Notes under the pieces: model-generated
The model's database searches: none
The model's input: the letters and a program-made list of their open reading frames with translations, nothing else
Told to the model about the DNA's origin: nothing
NCBI GenBank assembly: GCA_005406025.1
Contig: BGZK01001021.1
Coordinates: 62,001-126,000 of the forward strand
Direction of reading: 5' to 3'
DNA length: 64,000 bases
Origin: Eumeta japonica
Lineage: Eukaryota > Arthropoda > Insecta > Lepidoptera > Psychidae
Shown here: positions 13,201 through 28,200 of the stretch, in pieces
Layout of the letters: each line of letters starts with the position of its first letter
Numbering within the stretch: the stretch's first letter is position 1
Position numbers and translations under genes: made by a program

Positions 13201-16200
13201 CATTAAGAATGCAACTTTAGTCTACGTTGCAAAGGTAAGCATTTCGTTTGTCAACTTTTATTTTAATGTCAGACATAATTTTCTGACCATTTAATAACAT
13301 CACAGATAAAATTTATTATAACATTAGACGAAACATTTTACTAACTTTTTAAATTATGGTCTTATAATAGTTCACTTACAAAAATTTCAACTTACAAAAA
13401 CAAAGTAAATTCAAATCACACATTTCAAATAGTATATCTACTAATAACACTATCTGTAGCATTTGAAGCTATATATGAATATAACACGAGAGTTAGCAAT
13501 TAATACCATTATAACCACATTAAAACAATCAATTTCCTGTATAAAAACATACATATTATAATTTAAAAGTATCAATACATATTTTTTAATTAAAACATTC
13601 AAATACATTTTCCATTACCTTACAAAGAATAGAACAAAAACAGCATGCCACATTATTTTTAATTTGCACATATTTAGTTCCAAAATAACATTTCACTACT
13701 TAAATATAATTCATGCATATTCTCACTCCAATGAGACTAGCAATTCTTTTAAATCGGCCCGGTATATTGTTATTAGTTATATTGAAGAAAAATTAATTAG
13801 TTGCTGAAATGGAAAATTAGGACTTCTGTATATAATCTAGTTTCCTAGTGTTATTTCAACTACTGACAATACAAATCCATTGATAGTAAAGAAAATAAAT
13901 GATACAAAATAGTAAGACAAATATTTTACATTTATTACAATGATCTAATATGGAACAGGTTCATGATACTATAATATTTTATTTGAAAAAAGTATTGGCA
14001 GATATTTTTAAACAAAAAAAATAGGCATGTTTCCGTAAACAACAATTAATTTTTTTATGAATATCTATCTACCAATACTAGTATTGAACCTATAAAGCTA
14101 CGAGAATGATTACTTTAAGTACCTGAGAGTAGAATAATAATGTATTAACTTTCTGATTGAGCACTTGTCAAAGACCTTGAATCCGCGGTAGAATAGCGGG
14201 TAAAAAAATTTTAGAGTCGGTATTTCACGAGGATCACACATTACTGTCGTCTATTGTGTAAACCAGGCTATGGCAGGAGATAAATACAAAATTAACAATG
14301 TTCAAGCTCAAACAAGAACATTTGTAACTAGCTACTGAATAAATATCAGTTACTGTTACACCATAATAAATTCTAATTAATCAAAGCGTAAAAGGAACCA
14401 AAACGTTCTTGTTAAAAGCAAATCTCAACGACTACAGAAAATATTTCATATCAACGAAAAGTTAATAAAACATCTATATGCTTATCATTTAATTTGCAAA
14501 AGCGATCATTCTCATCGCGTCCTGACTGTATGTGTGTCGTACCGAATTTGAAATATTTCCTCATGATGCGCTCGGAACGCGTGGCGCGCGTGCCCAGCTC
14601 GGGGAGGTCGGCGGTCGTGATGCCCAGCGGGTCCACGTCCGCCGCGAGGTGGCCGCGAGCCTGTCGCCGCCATATACGTACCATACCATTGCTTAAACTA
14701 TCAACTTGGACATATCTTATCCAGCAATGTCAAACTGTGTATGACCGTTTAATGTCATAAATAACTTTTTCAATATTTTGTTTTTCATTGTGTTAGCTCA
14801 TGTTTGAAAATTGTTGGTGTAATTTTTCGGGTTGAAAATATTCACCTGTTATCTATTTATTTTTAGTACTTCTAATACTCACTTCCATGTCTTAAATTTC
14901 TATAAATGCAAAGTTTTCCCTTGACATCATGAATTTCGTTATAACAAATGATATAAAAACATTTGAATAACAATTAACATAAAAGAATAATAGATATAAA
15001 GCTAAGTATTTTTCCATTTTTTTCACTATCAATATTTAAAATATAGGTACGCATAATCAGCAAGTACTATTACTTAACAAACCTATCATTCTAAATCTTC
15101 ACCTACTATAGAATCCCATCTAAAACATATGAACATCTTTTTAAATACAGAAAAGTGCACACTTAAGTGATTGTAAGATTACATGGAACATTGGAATAAC
15201 AAGGACTATCAAAACTATCACATTGTTTCTACTGTCAGGATAAAAATCAACAGAAAACCAAAATGGATAATTTAAGGGAAGTGCAACCAATAATTAAACA
15301 GTAGTTCTCATGTATCGGACTAAAAACATTTTTCACCTGGTAACTCCTGATGATTGCTTGTACTGCTAGATGATCATCTATGATCTTTTCATTTACTGGT
15401 GATCCTGAAAATTAAAACAATTTATTATCTATTTCAGAATTTGTCAATACACGATATAAACTCAATTTATAATATCATTAACAGAAAATAACGAAATTCT
15501 AAAATGAATACACAAAATTCAACATAATTCAGCTATCATACATTATCAACAATTAAATTTAACTGATAAAAACAAATAATATTTAGCATTTGTTCAGGAA
15601 TACTATTCTGATTATGAAAGTGTCATTTTTACCCGAGTACTTGTAAAGAGTATATGTACGTAGGTACATGTACTTATCTGTTCCCGTGTTGTTTGTAAGC
15701 TACTTATTCATATAAATGACTTGTTAGCTGCGTTTTAGAGTTGTGCTAGTTACAGGGCTTGTGTCGTCATATTAAAACAGACATGGCAGACATAAATTGC
15801 ATAATACCCTAAGCAATAAAATAGAAAAATTTTAGAAGTTTAACGAATTTTACTTAAAATGAAACCTTTTATTTGATACTAAACTCAATTTTAAGACAAG
15901 TCACCTCTAAATTAATTTTACGTTTTGAATTTTTGAAATGCGATATGTATTATTTGATAAATGTTTTTTTATCAAGAATTTGTGCAAGTATATGAGCTAT
16001 TTATTGTCATTGTATCTTATCAGAAAACAACAGTGTTAATGTAAAAGAAACTAGCTAATTTCATTATATATATGCATATAGAAATATTTACACCCTATAA
16101 GCGAAAGTTATGCTATATGCATTTATAGTCCAAGACTATTTGGAGTTATTTCACCTAGACTGGTTGTTTATTATGATTATACTGTGGCTATAGATTGCAA

Positions 16201-19200
16201 TAAACTATAATGACAAAATTATTAAATAAAATGTAAAACATTAAACATAATACACATTTGCAGACCGATTTTTTCAATTACATTAATTTATCAGAACTAT
16301 GAGCAATACCCAGAATTAGAATTGAGAGTGGCAATAGGAGCAAAATCAATAAGCGAACCAGAATCATAATCAAGAGTGAGGCCAGGATCAAAGTTGAAAA
16401 TAGGACTAGGGTCAAAATGAATGTCAGATTGGGATCAGAATCAAAAACATAACCGATATAGGATATAGATGACAATCGAGAACCAGACTAAAATCGAGAA
16501 CAGGATCGAGATCGAGGTTCAAATCAAGTGTGGGACCAGGATGACAATCAAGAGCGTAAATGACATGGGAATTAGTATTGAAAATCAGATTAGGATTAGA
16601 AACAAAAGTGGGACTGGAACTGAAATTGAGAACAGAACCAAGCTCGAAATTGAGCATGGAATCAGAATCAGAACCAAAGAGTGTCTAAACTGGAACAGGG
16701 ATTGACGGCAAAATCAACTAATCTAAAAGACGAATTAACTCATGTCTAAATGGGTAAAGCGCCGGGCTTAAGCTACTGTCACAAAAGCATTTTCATTTTA
16801 TTAAGAATAGATTTCTTTAACTATTCAATAACATTGAGATATAATACTGAACAAGTGTTAATTGTGGGACCAAAAGCACAGCATACTAGTTTGTGAATGC
16901 TGCCTTAATACTTTCGTGAAGTAACCCAAGGTTCAGATGATGGTTTTGGAAATGTAATTGTACAAAATCTTATTGGATTAGAGTAGTGATGGTGTATGAA
17001 CAAAAACATCAACATAAATTAGCTTCCACATGCAAAGATTATGTTCGAGCATTTCAAATTATATTTTATATATGAGATAAAGAAATTATGATATAAAATG
17101 AAATAAAATATAAGTGTACTTATTTGTACAGTAAAAAAACTATTAACAAGAAGGGCGTTCAATAAAAAGTGAAAATGAGTATGTTGCCGGTAACTTATAT
17201 TAAATATTATCTTACAGTAGTTGCCTTTTAGTATAATATGATTGGTATTATAACTTTTTTCTAAGCTCAAAATTTCTTTTTTAAAAAACTCCACCCTAGG
17301 CACTTAAACATTCCTGTACTGCAGCGACTACTCCTCCATGATCTTTGATTCACTGCCTTTTTAGATAATCCAACCTTGGAAATAGAAATCACAAGGTCAA
17401 GATCGAATAAGAAGGTGAATATAGAGGATGCTAAGTACTTTGAAGTAACACCTCGAATGCTGCCATAGTAACAGCAGACTTGTAAGCCGAAGCATTGTTT
17501 TGATGAAACAAAAAAATTTTTGCTATTTTGATTTGTCATTTCTTTGGAATTTCATTATGCATTTTTTATTTGTTCTGCATGCAAAGAGCCCGTAACAGTA
17601 GCTTCAAGGTCGAGATATGCTACCATGACCACCCCTTTACTACCCTGGAAAAGAAAACCCATAATTTTTACAAAACAACTTTTTAAATTTCTTACACTTT
17701 GGAGATGGTCTTTTCTAAGTCATAAACTGTAATTTTGTTTTGGGATCATAATGGTGAAGACATTTTCATCCATGTTTGTAAGACGAGCTAAAAATCTATC
17801 GGAATCTTGTAATAATTTTAAAAAAAGTCGAAAAATGTTCAGCCTTGTTTTAGTGCATGGTAAGCACTCTGGGGACCCATTACGCAGTACTTTTTTCATC
17901 CCCAAACCGTCATGTAAAATGCTATGAACACTTTCAATCGAAACCTTTGTTTCTTTGATTATAAAACGTACCATGACACAAGATCTGTTAAAACAATTTT
18001 GATTCGAATTTTGACTTTTTTTACCATTTCTTCAATCACCACTGTTGTTGGGCGACCTGAACGAAGGTAAGTTTTCGTGGATATTCTTCCACGTTTAAAT
18101 TCAGCGCATCAACAGGCAACTGTAGTATACAATAGAGCATTAACTCCTAAAGTATCTTGTAAGTCTTTATACTGAATACCCCTCCTATAAATATGGTGTA
18201 CATAACTATCATAATTATAATTAAAAACTCATGAAATGTTATCATAAATTGAAAATTAATATTTTTGAATTAAATAAAGATACAAAAAGGAGATTTCTTG
18301 TAATAGAAAAAGAGATTCTAATTTAAAGAAATCAGAACAAATAACAAAGGAAATAAAACTAAAATGCAACATTTTAGTCAGCTCCTAACAATAGCATATC
18401 ATGGCATTCAATGATAAAAGATATACATCATTTACCGTGACGTACGTCAGCGTCTAACTTTAACGCCAAAACTGATACCTTTATCAGGAAAATTTATATT
18501 TTGATGCTGATATGTGCAGATTGCAACATATCAATCCAACATTTCAAGTTCATAAATACGGGAACTATTTTCATATAAACAATGAGTAGACATTTAAGTA
18601 CCATTGAATTCTGACCAGAATTTAGAAAACATTAATGTAAAAATATCACATACAACACTGTATTAGTATTATAAATTTGTTGGATATGGTGTTTTCATTA
18701 ACTTTCATAAAATTATTAAAGTTGTATTTCATCCATTAAGATATACAGAAAAACGTGAACTTAAAGCATAAATATTTTGGTAAATTTGCTAAACTTTATA
18801 ATGTAAAATAACTACAATTAATAGCACATTTTACTCTCAAAAAAAAAGCTATGGTGTAACTATAAAAATTGTCCATTACCTGCAGCTATAGATGGCATGC
18901 CAGCGGGAGATGGCACCAGCGAAGTTAGAGGAACTTCGTTCCGACTGTAGGGCGCCAGGTTCGGAGGAGCCGTATACGCAGTTCCCGGTTGCGCCCCATT
19001 TGTCGCATTGCGGAAGAACGCGTCCCATGACTGTCAATAAAACATATTTTTACAAATACTATGTACACATACCAATGTAACTTCGGGGTTATATAATTCA
19101 GTATTCTATAGGAAAATCAATTTTTTGTTGAAACAAAAATCTGTAAAAACTCTATTAAATAATATAGATCTATTAAATTATAATGAAATTTCCAAGAAGA

Positions 19201-22200
19201 AAGCATAAAACAAAACTGAGATCAATAAAAATTGCGTGATGAATTATATCTTTTAAAGGGTAAAGACTTTAATATAACCCTTAACCGCCTAGCATACGTC
19301 TCAACCCCAAAGAATGTATACTCATAAATATTGTTGAGCCTAAACTCCATATAAACTTGTGCTTTCTTGTGTACCTTTTCCCCACGCGCCTCAATGCCGC
19401 GTAACCACTCATCGTAGTTGGATATATCCGCGTTTATAACTGGTAGGCAAAAAATTGTTACCGGAGGACTGATACCCCTTTTACGTGGTATCAGTTTATG
19501 TGATTCTTTAACATTTGTGTATATTTTTATTATTTCAATTGAAAATGCCTTTTAATGATGAATGCTTCCAGCAGTGGTTGAAAGAAGGTTCAACCTTCAA
19601 AGGAAGACGACAAAAATATACCAAATGACGAATGTAGCAAAGTTGAAGCTGATGAAGGAATAGAGCTGTGTTAGAAGAAATATGTGAGTGAGACTCGGAA
19701 TGCAAAGAGACAATGAAATGGAATTAAATGGTCAGTTTACCTTAACACTATTGTACATATTGCATCGAAAATGACATCGGTTTCTTTCAAAGCAGTAAGG
19801 AAAAACAGGTATTCTCAGTCATCGCCACGCCGCCTAAACGCAGTACACACAACCACGGACAACGAGAATCAAAGAAAGCAAGAAGAGCATATGTATGCTC
19901 TTCTTGCTTTCTTTGATGAGAATCATCATATGAGAATATCAGAGAAGAGTGAGACGTTTCACTCTTCTCTGATATCTGAAGCAAGCGAGACACTACTCCC
20001 ACTCAATGCAACAGTGTTTACCCCCACCACGTTTCGTCACACAAAAAGTTGCATATCAGAATTCCAAAGTCCTCCCATGAAAAGATTCATTTCAAAAATA
20101 TATATTTATTCTAACAATTATCTGATACTCATAGTACAAGCCTCGTTGCTTAATGTGGCACCAGATGGCACAGTGTTTGTGTCAGCTGAGGATATTTATT
20201 ATTATATTGTTATTAATTGCTATACATAGTCCAAGTTGAATTAGTTTAATGAAATCCCATATTGATACTTACATAATTAATAGTTCATTGCAAAAATGCT
20301 TTATTTTATGAAATTGTCATTATTTGTAAAACTGAATTTAACATTTAACTACATATAATTTTTAGACTCTGCCTACACAGACACAATAAATTTCTTTATC
20401 TTTTTATAACCAATCCTATTCTAGCCTTACTCCCTGTCATGCTATTCAACTTAACCTCAATTGTGATCCTAAGCTAACTTCCGATCTGAGTTCTAATTCC
20501 AGCCTGACCCTTAGTTATATAATCTCATTTCAATCTCCACTATTAACTAAATCCAATCAATATAAAAAGTGAAGACATTGATACACATACGAGTGAAGTA
20601 GTATACTGAAGCTAGTTAAAATTTATACATAAATTCCTCTCCAATATTGGATGTCTGATTAATGTGCACACAAGTCACAGACAAAAGCTAGTGATGATGA
20701 ATAAAGACGATACTTCTGAATGATGAATCTTCCAGAGCATACTATGAATGCAAAATTTTCTTAAAATCGATTCAACTGTTTCAGCATGAGAAATCAAATC
20801 AACACACAAACAAACTTTCACTTTTATTTCTTTTCAAAAATATAACAACAAAAATAAAGACTATTATAAAAAACCATATATCAGTATTTGATAAGTTTGA
20901 TTAAATATCGCTTAATAATAATAAAGTCATATATCTGTTATTAACACTGTCAAAATTACACTTGCTATTGAATGCAAGTCGACTGTGTAAGATAAACTTT
21001 ATTTTTTTAAATAATAACTAATCCCGGTAATGGCCTTGAATCCACTTAGTATTCAACAAGATAAACTAGTTTTAGCCAACCAAACTTGGAATAAATGGGG
21101 CGAGTTGATTTATTTTAGTTGTGTACATTATACTTTACTCACACTTTACATAGCAATGATATAACGTAAGAGCCACACCAATTGGAAGAAAAAATAGTGT
21201 TAATAAAAAAATATATAGATACTATAGATATTCACTTTATTGTAATTGCAGAAGATTCATTAATAACAAATAGCAAATGTATAAAATCATATAAGTGGGA
21301 TAGTTATTGTATAAAAATTTGAATGGAAACACTACAGGAAATATTACCAAAGGTATGTTTCCCATGATAAATATGTGCCTCATAAATGACGCATACTAAT
21401 GACGCCGTTGTCTGACGCATGACAGAGTAAAATGATAATAACATGGAACTAAGGACAACTAAAAAGAGCGTTAATAGATAAAGCGCCAGTCAATTTGGTG
21501 AAATTTTACACTTTAACTCGTCTCATCACAAACTAGACTTATGTAATGTGATGATATCATCTCAATTAATGAACTTTGAAGCAACCATTTTTAAAATGAA
21601 AAGTAGCAGTCAATGCAAAATAATATAAACTGTTTACAATGTATTTAGATATTTATATTAAGAAAAAAAAACACAAAAAACAACAAACACGAATAACATA
21701 TCAATTTATCCTTGTCATATAGATTTGCATCAAGAACTTGAATAAATAACCGGTCAGACGATGCATACATCCGTCTAAGTGAAATTAGTTTTATAAAAGG
21801 AATTCCTGTTAAAGTAATAACATTCTTTAATGGTTTAGTAAATAATAATATATAAATAAAAATATAAAAATATAAAAATAATAAAAGAATGTATGTAAAT
21901 GATGTTTTAGTGTTAGGCAATAAAATATTAACTTATACAATGTAATTATGTCATAAACTATACAAAATTACAGCAACATGTAATTATTGTATTAGACACT
22001 AAATATGTATAAAATATTGTATTCAAATTATAAGGCATACAAATTAAATAAACATTTAAAATAGATATTTAATTTAAAATTATTAAATGTAAATATACTA
22101 AAAAAGTAAGATACAATAGGTGCCATTTCAAAATTATAAATCTATGATCATACAATAGCTATGCTTGATATCACTGTCTATTAAATTGGATAGGATTCAT

Positions 22201-25200
22201 CTTGATAGAAAATTATGAATTAATGGACAATGCCAATACGATGTGGCAATCTAATTACAAAATTGGAACCATCTACTTGGCAATGGAGTCAAATTCACAT
22301 TTTTTATTGGATTTATAGATATTATTTAAGGATTGGTGTAGTGATTTATCAAATATATTACTCAATAAATCTTACTAATACTCATATTACTAAAGTTATT
22401 TCATTGTTTTATATAAATTCAACGGTTTTGCTTATGCCATTTTCCGGTCTAAGTACTTAAAAATTCAAGAACTCCACCATCACTAAAGTTGTAGTGTAAG
22501 TAACAACCAAATAAATAGAGATCGGGGTCCTGACATTGGCACAAAGTTGATTCATATGACCATGGACTATGATTTTAAATTTCCTCATACTAAAATAAAA
22601 CGTTTGCCTATCTCACTGGCAAAATCGAAATATGACTACAAACACAGACATTTCTCAATCGTTTTGTGACATTAGAAATATGAGATATGGAACAAGGGCA
22701 TGTATATGGAGACAAATGTTTAAAAAGAATGAAACCGTGCAGAAACACGAGTTGGATATACATATTTAGTTAGCATCATTTGCAATTTGGCATTCATAAA
22801 CGCCGATGCAAACCAGTTTTCATTGTGGCGTCTTCTCGAATTGGCAGTTCACGTAATGTCAATTTCTATACACGAAATTCAACACACGTAATAAATGTAA
22901 TGTGTGTGACATGCATGATGTTTTCCTATTTAGACACATTTATCACTACCATGGCCGACTAGGATGATATTGTATGCATATTTTTCCTAAATAGGTGATA
23001 CAAAAGAAAACTTTTACTTTGAATATAATCAGTTTTAATTTCAATAATAAAATATATTCAGTTAAGAATACTTTTTATTGACAAATAAGTTAATTGAAAT
23101 TTGATAATGAATAAGGAAACTTTTATCTTTTATTTTATTAAAAAAATCATTCCACTTCTAAGTGTTGTATAAAGGTGTCTTGACATATTACAATAATATC
23201 TGCAAAAAAAAAAACACTGTTTGCAAAAATCTGTGTTAAAATAATTTAATTGTTTTCGAAATCGGTATCGCCTAAAGGTATGCCAGAAGCAGACATATCA
23301 CAGCATTCATCATTTGATATCCTTTTGATTCAATAGTTTACATTTTATTTTTAATTTTGTACACTTAGATATCAAGTTTGGTTATCTCTTGTGTATACAT
23401 ATTCAAGGTGAATACTTTGAAAAGACAGATTTTAGTAATAAATATTATAATTTTTGAATATCTATTTTTTTGGCATATTTCTCGTTAAATATCAAAATGA
23501 AAAAAATATTCATAAGCACATAGTGCTTTCTCAGTAGATATATATAATTTTCATAAGCACATTTGTATTGGGAAAGAGATCACTGTATTTATTACATTAT
23601 TGTATTACTGAAGACGACAAGAAACTTACATATATGTTACATACATACATTTCATATACATATATACATATACGTTACATATATACAATTATTATACTTT
23701 TTTTATCTTTTAGAACAAAAACTTACCGCATGCACAGAATTAGGATCCGAAAGCCATGAGTTGTACATAGTTTCCACGTAGGCTGAACTTGAACCATTTA
23801 AAAAGGGTTCCGCCGCCGCTGAACTTTTCGGTCTGCTGGCCGATATTGTCGCGACGACAGTCTATAGAATCAAAAAACACAATTTCTTTTTCACATGAGA
23901 AAATATCAATATACATAATGTGACATACTTATACATAAGCAATTTCCAAAAATGTGTATACCACAAGAGATCTCAGAATTCTGCACATTAATTAAATTTG
24001 CTATTAGACAGTCTGACGGAATTTAAAGGATACTTTTAAGTGAAATTAACAACTAACTTTGTGAAAATAGTGATTATTTTTAGCTGTTTAGGATTGAAAC
24101 ATTGTAGGAAGACATGGGTACAGTGGATATATTAAAGGCTTTTTGTAACAAATTAATTAATAAATTATATATATAATATATTTTCATGTTAATGTATTAA
24201 AAATTACAAATGGAACAGCATGCTTTTTTTTTTCAAAAGATTCTACAGGCTGTGTATTTACAAGTCAATAATGATAAAATAAGACAAAAATATAGAATAA
24301 ATATGATGAACATCGAGGTCTTTATCCCATCACATATCATACCAATTTCCTCAATTTGTAGCTGTAAGAAAATGCCTAAAAATAGCTGATAAAAGAAAAA
24401 GTAGCCTATTATTGTTGATTATTTTCTGATGTGAACATTTCTGCTCCAAATATGTTAGCTCAGTTGTTTATAGGTGTGATGCAAATAGAGCACATCTCAA
24501 GCGACACCTACTCAGAATAATTTACTAAGTGCAAAACAGTAAAAAAGTTTCTCCATCAAAATAACAGATATCAAGTAAAATAACCTGTACTATTGAAACT
24601 GCAAACACAGATTCATGTCTATATAAAATTAAGAATTTTATTCAATAAAATTTTTAATAAATTCATGATACTCTTTTTTAAAAAGCATGATTTAGTTGTT
24701 TCTATATAGAAAATGTTTTCGTATGATGTACTCTTGCATAATACTGAATTAATTATTATATAATAAAAATTCATAAGTTTTATTAAAAATATTATGATAT
24801 AAAAATTCCAAAGTAACACTTTAAAGGCATTTAATTTTATACCATGAAATATTTAATAGTTAAAAATATAAGTACTATCTGACACAAATTTGTTAAGTAC
24901 TTTTACAACAGAGCTGATAATTTTTTACACATATTTACCAGTTCTATATAACTCTTTTGTGATTTTGATAGTTGAGAATGCAAGTCATTCATCATCATAT
25001 TTTTTGCATCACTATAATGGCAGATAACATTTTATTTTAGTTTAAAGTTTAAGTAGGTTTTTTATGGTTTTATAATTTCCCTCAAACATTATAAGGTTAT
25101 CATATATAGTTATGTTGATATAAGGTACAATGCTAATAAGTTCTTTATACCTTAGAAAATATTTTGTGCATCTAGAATACATACACAAATATATAATGAA

Positions 25201-28200
25201 CTAGATGGAATTTAGTGATTTATAATTTAAATCACCAAAATAGTTTAGATTCACCTGGTTTTATATAATTAAATATTATACATAATTTGAACTGGTGCAT
25301 GTTATTTGAAACAATGACTATCTTCATTTTATTTTATGCATACAGAAACTTGGAAGTTATCAATTTATGAAATATACGTATTAAGAATATGTGTAAGGTA
25401 TAAACTATCATTATTTTGCATATATATATATATATTATTTGCATGTAATAATAATTTCAAGTTCTTCCTAGTATTAAATTAATAAACTTTAACATATACT
25501 AAAACATTATAATTTGTTTTAACATTGCAGAAGATAATAAGGAAAATCAAACCTTAGAGAAGGTCCGGCTGAATTTTAAGGACATGCAATGTTCAGCATG
25601 CATTAACTTAGAGGTTATGACCTTAATCATTATTGTTGAGGAGATTCCATCAGTGGGAGATTATATGAATTATAAATATTAAAAATATCTGATTACCACC
25701 ATGCCATGTAAAAAAGTAGAAACAAAGGAGCACATGCATGATAAGGATGAATACCAAAATCTATATATATATATATATATATATATATAACAATAGTACT
25801 TGGTTGTCTCTGTACATTGACAGTATGTACGAAAAATGGAGAAGGAATGATAAAAGAAAAGTAATATAAGAAAATACAATGATATTTAAATTTTTTTTAT
25901 ATGTCTGCCTGTTCGAATACATCTCTGAAATTACATCTGAGTAGATAGAGCTTAGCTTGAAGCAAAATATATGCTTTACTTATACAAGTTAAATCGGATA
26001 CCAGAAAAAAGTTTTCGCCATTTGCAAATCTAAATGAAGGTAACCTTTCTTAAATAGTATGCTAATAGTTGCCAGTATTAAGGCTTAAAAAGATGTCATT
26101 ATTTGAATGAATAACAACATTCAAGTGAAAAAAAGAACATAAATCTATGCTCAACCTTCTGATCATGACACGCTTGACTTATTGAGGAATATACAAGAGC
26201 AACTATGGAGACAGTGGACCAATGAATAAGAGAAAGGGTTGAGTTGTGATAAAAAATTTATGCAAGGGAGCGAATTCCACGTGTGCAAGCCGAAGGCGAA
26301 AAACTAGTGTATAATAAATAAATATCAAAATGTTACTATGGATTGGATTTACTTAGAATATCGTATGATCAGGCATGAATGGGAAGGAGTATGAACGTGA
26401 TTGAGCCTCCCTCTGACGCCCAGTCGGAGAACATTATTTCAAAAATGATTTGATAAAATTTGAGATTATCATAAGAATATGACATGTTAATCTCATCAAT
26501 ACCAAAAAACAAAATCTTGACCCACATTTATGAATATGGGAAAATCATTAATTTTAAAATCCTAAAAATTTTATTTTTATACTTTTTCCCACATTTCAAT
26601 TCAGTGAAAATTTACTAATAAAAATAAGTTATAATAAATACATATAAATTATTATATAACAGAAAACATGATACTAATTAAGTTATATTTGTAAATTTAA
26701 TTATGAGAAAACATATACGCATTAATACTTTGACCCTAGATTATAATATTATCTCTTGGAATGCGATAGTTCCACTTAAATGTAATTGAACTTCCCTATT
26801 ATAAACATAACCAAGTGATCATAAATTAATATTATAAAATGAAATAATTTGTAAGGTATTTATGTTCAGACATTATGCCGAAGCACAGCTTGTACAAATG
26901 AAATATATTTAAGATGTACTATGCCATAAAAACTTTACTTTTTTTCACAAAAACTTTATAGCAGAGTTGGTAGTCTATAAACAATAATTATATATAACTA
27001 ATATACAAAATGGAACACAAGTATACAACCTTCAGAGCCAGTTAGACAATTAAAAAGCATGTAATCATGTTATATCGAATGGGGCATATTTGCATAAAAA
27101 TAAAGTTACTAAAAACTAGAATTCACAAAGACGACACATGTACCTAGAATGACACCCCCAAAAAAATGATGGAATTTGTTCTCCCTACACTGCCTTCATA
27201 GTGCCAACAACCATGTGTTTTAAAATATTTAATAATATGTTCCAAATTGAAGTTCATAATCAATATATTTTTCATTTCTAGACATAATAAAAATGTATTT
27301 TGTGATTTTTATTTATACAAATTTATTATTCATTTTTCACATCATAAATCACTAAGTTCTCAAAAATCATTTGCAAAGATATATAGTAGAGCATCACACA
27401 TCATATATATGGTTAAAGTGCAAATAATAACACAGATGCTTCAAAGTAGTCACTGATAACAAAGTGGCCCAACAAGGTGAAACAAGATCCGATTACCTGT
27501 GACTGTATAGAAAATAATATATGATCCTCATAGATGGTTTTATTCAATTAACTAACTTGTGCAATTGGTGTTGTCAATATGCCTGCACTAACACTTCTGA
27601 GAAATGATCATTTAAAATATTTTAATACTACATCAAAGGTTTCAATTTCTTTAATCAATTTTCATCAAAATTTCCATATCATTTTACATAAATTATGCAT
27701 TTCTTTGAATCACACAGTATGATATATGACAAGACATATATCAGAATAAGTAGGCATCAATATGAATAAAAGACCAAAAGACACTAATATATTAAAATCC
27801 ATTGTATACTACCAATTTCATTAATACAATATTAAAAATGTAAAACCAATACTATTAAATTATGATTGTGATTGTAAATCGTCTTCCTTACCTGTGGTTT
27901 GTTTAGGAGCCATGATGCAAACCGTTCAGAGCCTACTTTGTTTGACGCTTGCAAAACTATTCTTGCCCGATGCATTCTGTCTGTCTTTGGTGTTTTTTGC
28001 TCCTATCTTAGTGTCAGATCTGTAGAAGGTATAAAATATGAGAGTTATGCATGAATATGCAATTACAATCTGGATTTTATAACCAATTCTTCACAATACA
28101 TTTATTTGTTTATTACAAAAAAAAAAATATTCTCAATCATGTTACATAACATTACTTGATTTAGGTCACATTCAAATTAAAAAAAAACATTATTTGATGT

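Noticed and set aside
13150..13260. Exon-like plus-strand stretch ending GCAAAG|GTAAGC in an Ogdh intron
   Set aside because: Good donor, but the frame before it is broken and no protein family fits; more likely transposon debris.
16278..16705. Long frames on both strands, rich in I, E, N, R or L, D, P
   Set aside because: They come from the degenerate minisatellite; period and composition explain them.
19771..20229. 152-codon plus-strand frame
   Set aside because: It runs through the two perfect hairpins and has no domain; the palindromes read open by chance.
23246..23330. Minus-strand frame reading [20 protein letters not shown] before a stop
   Set aside because: Looks like a protein C-terminus, but it is only 27 codons between stops, with no clear acceptor or related sequence nearby.
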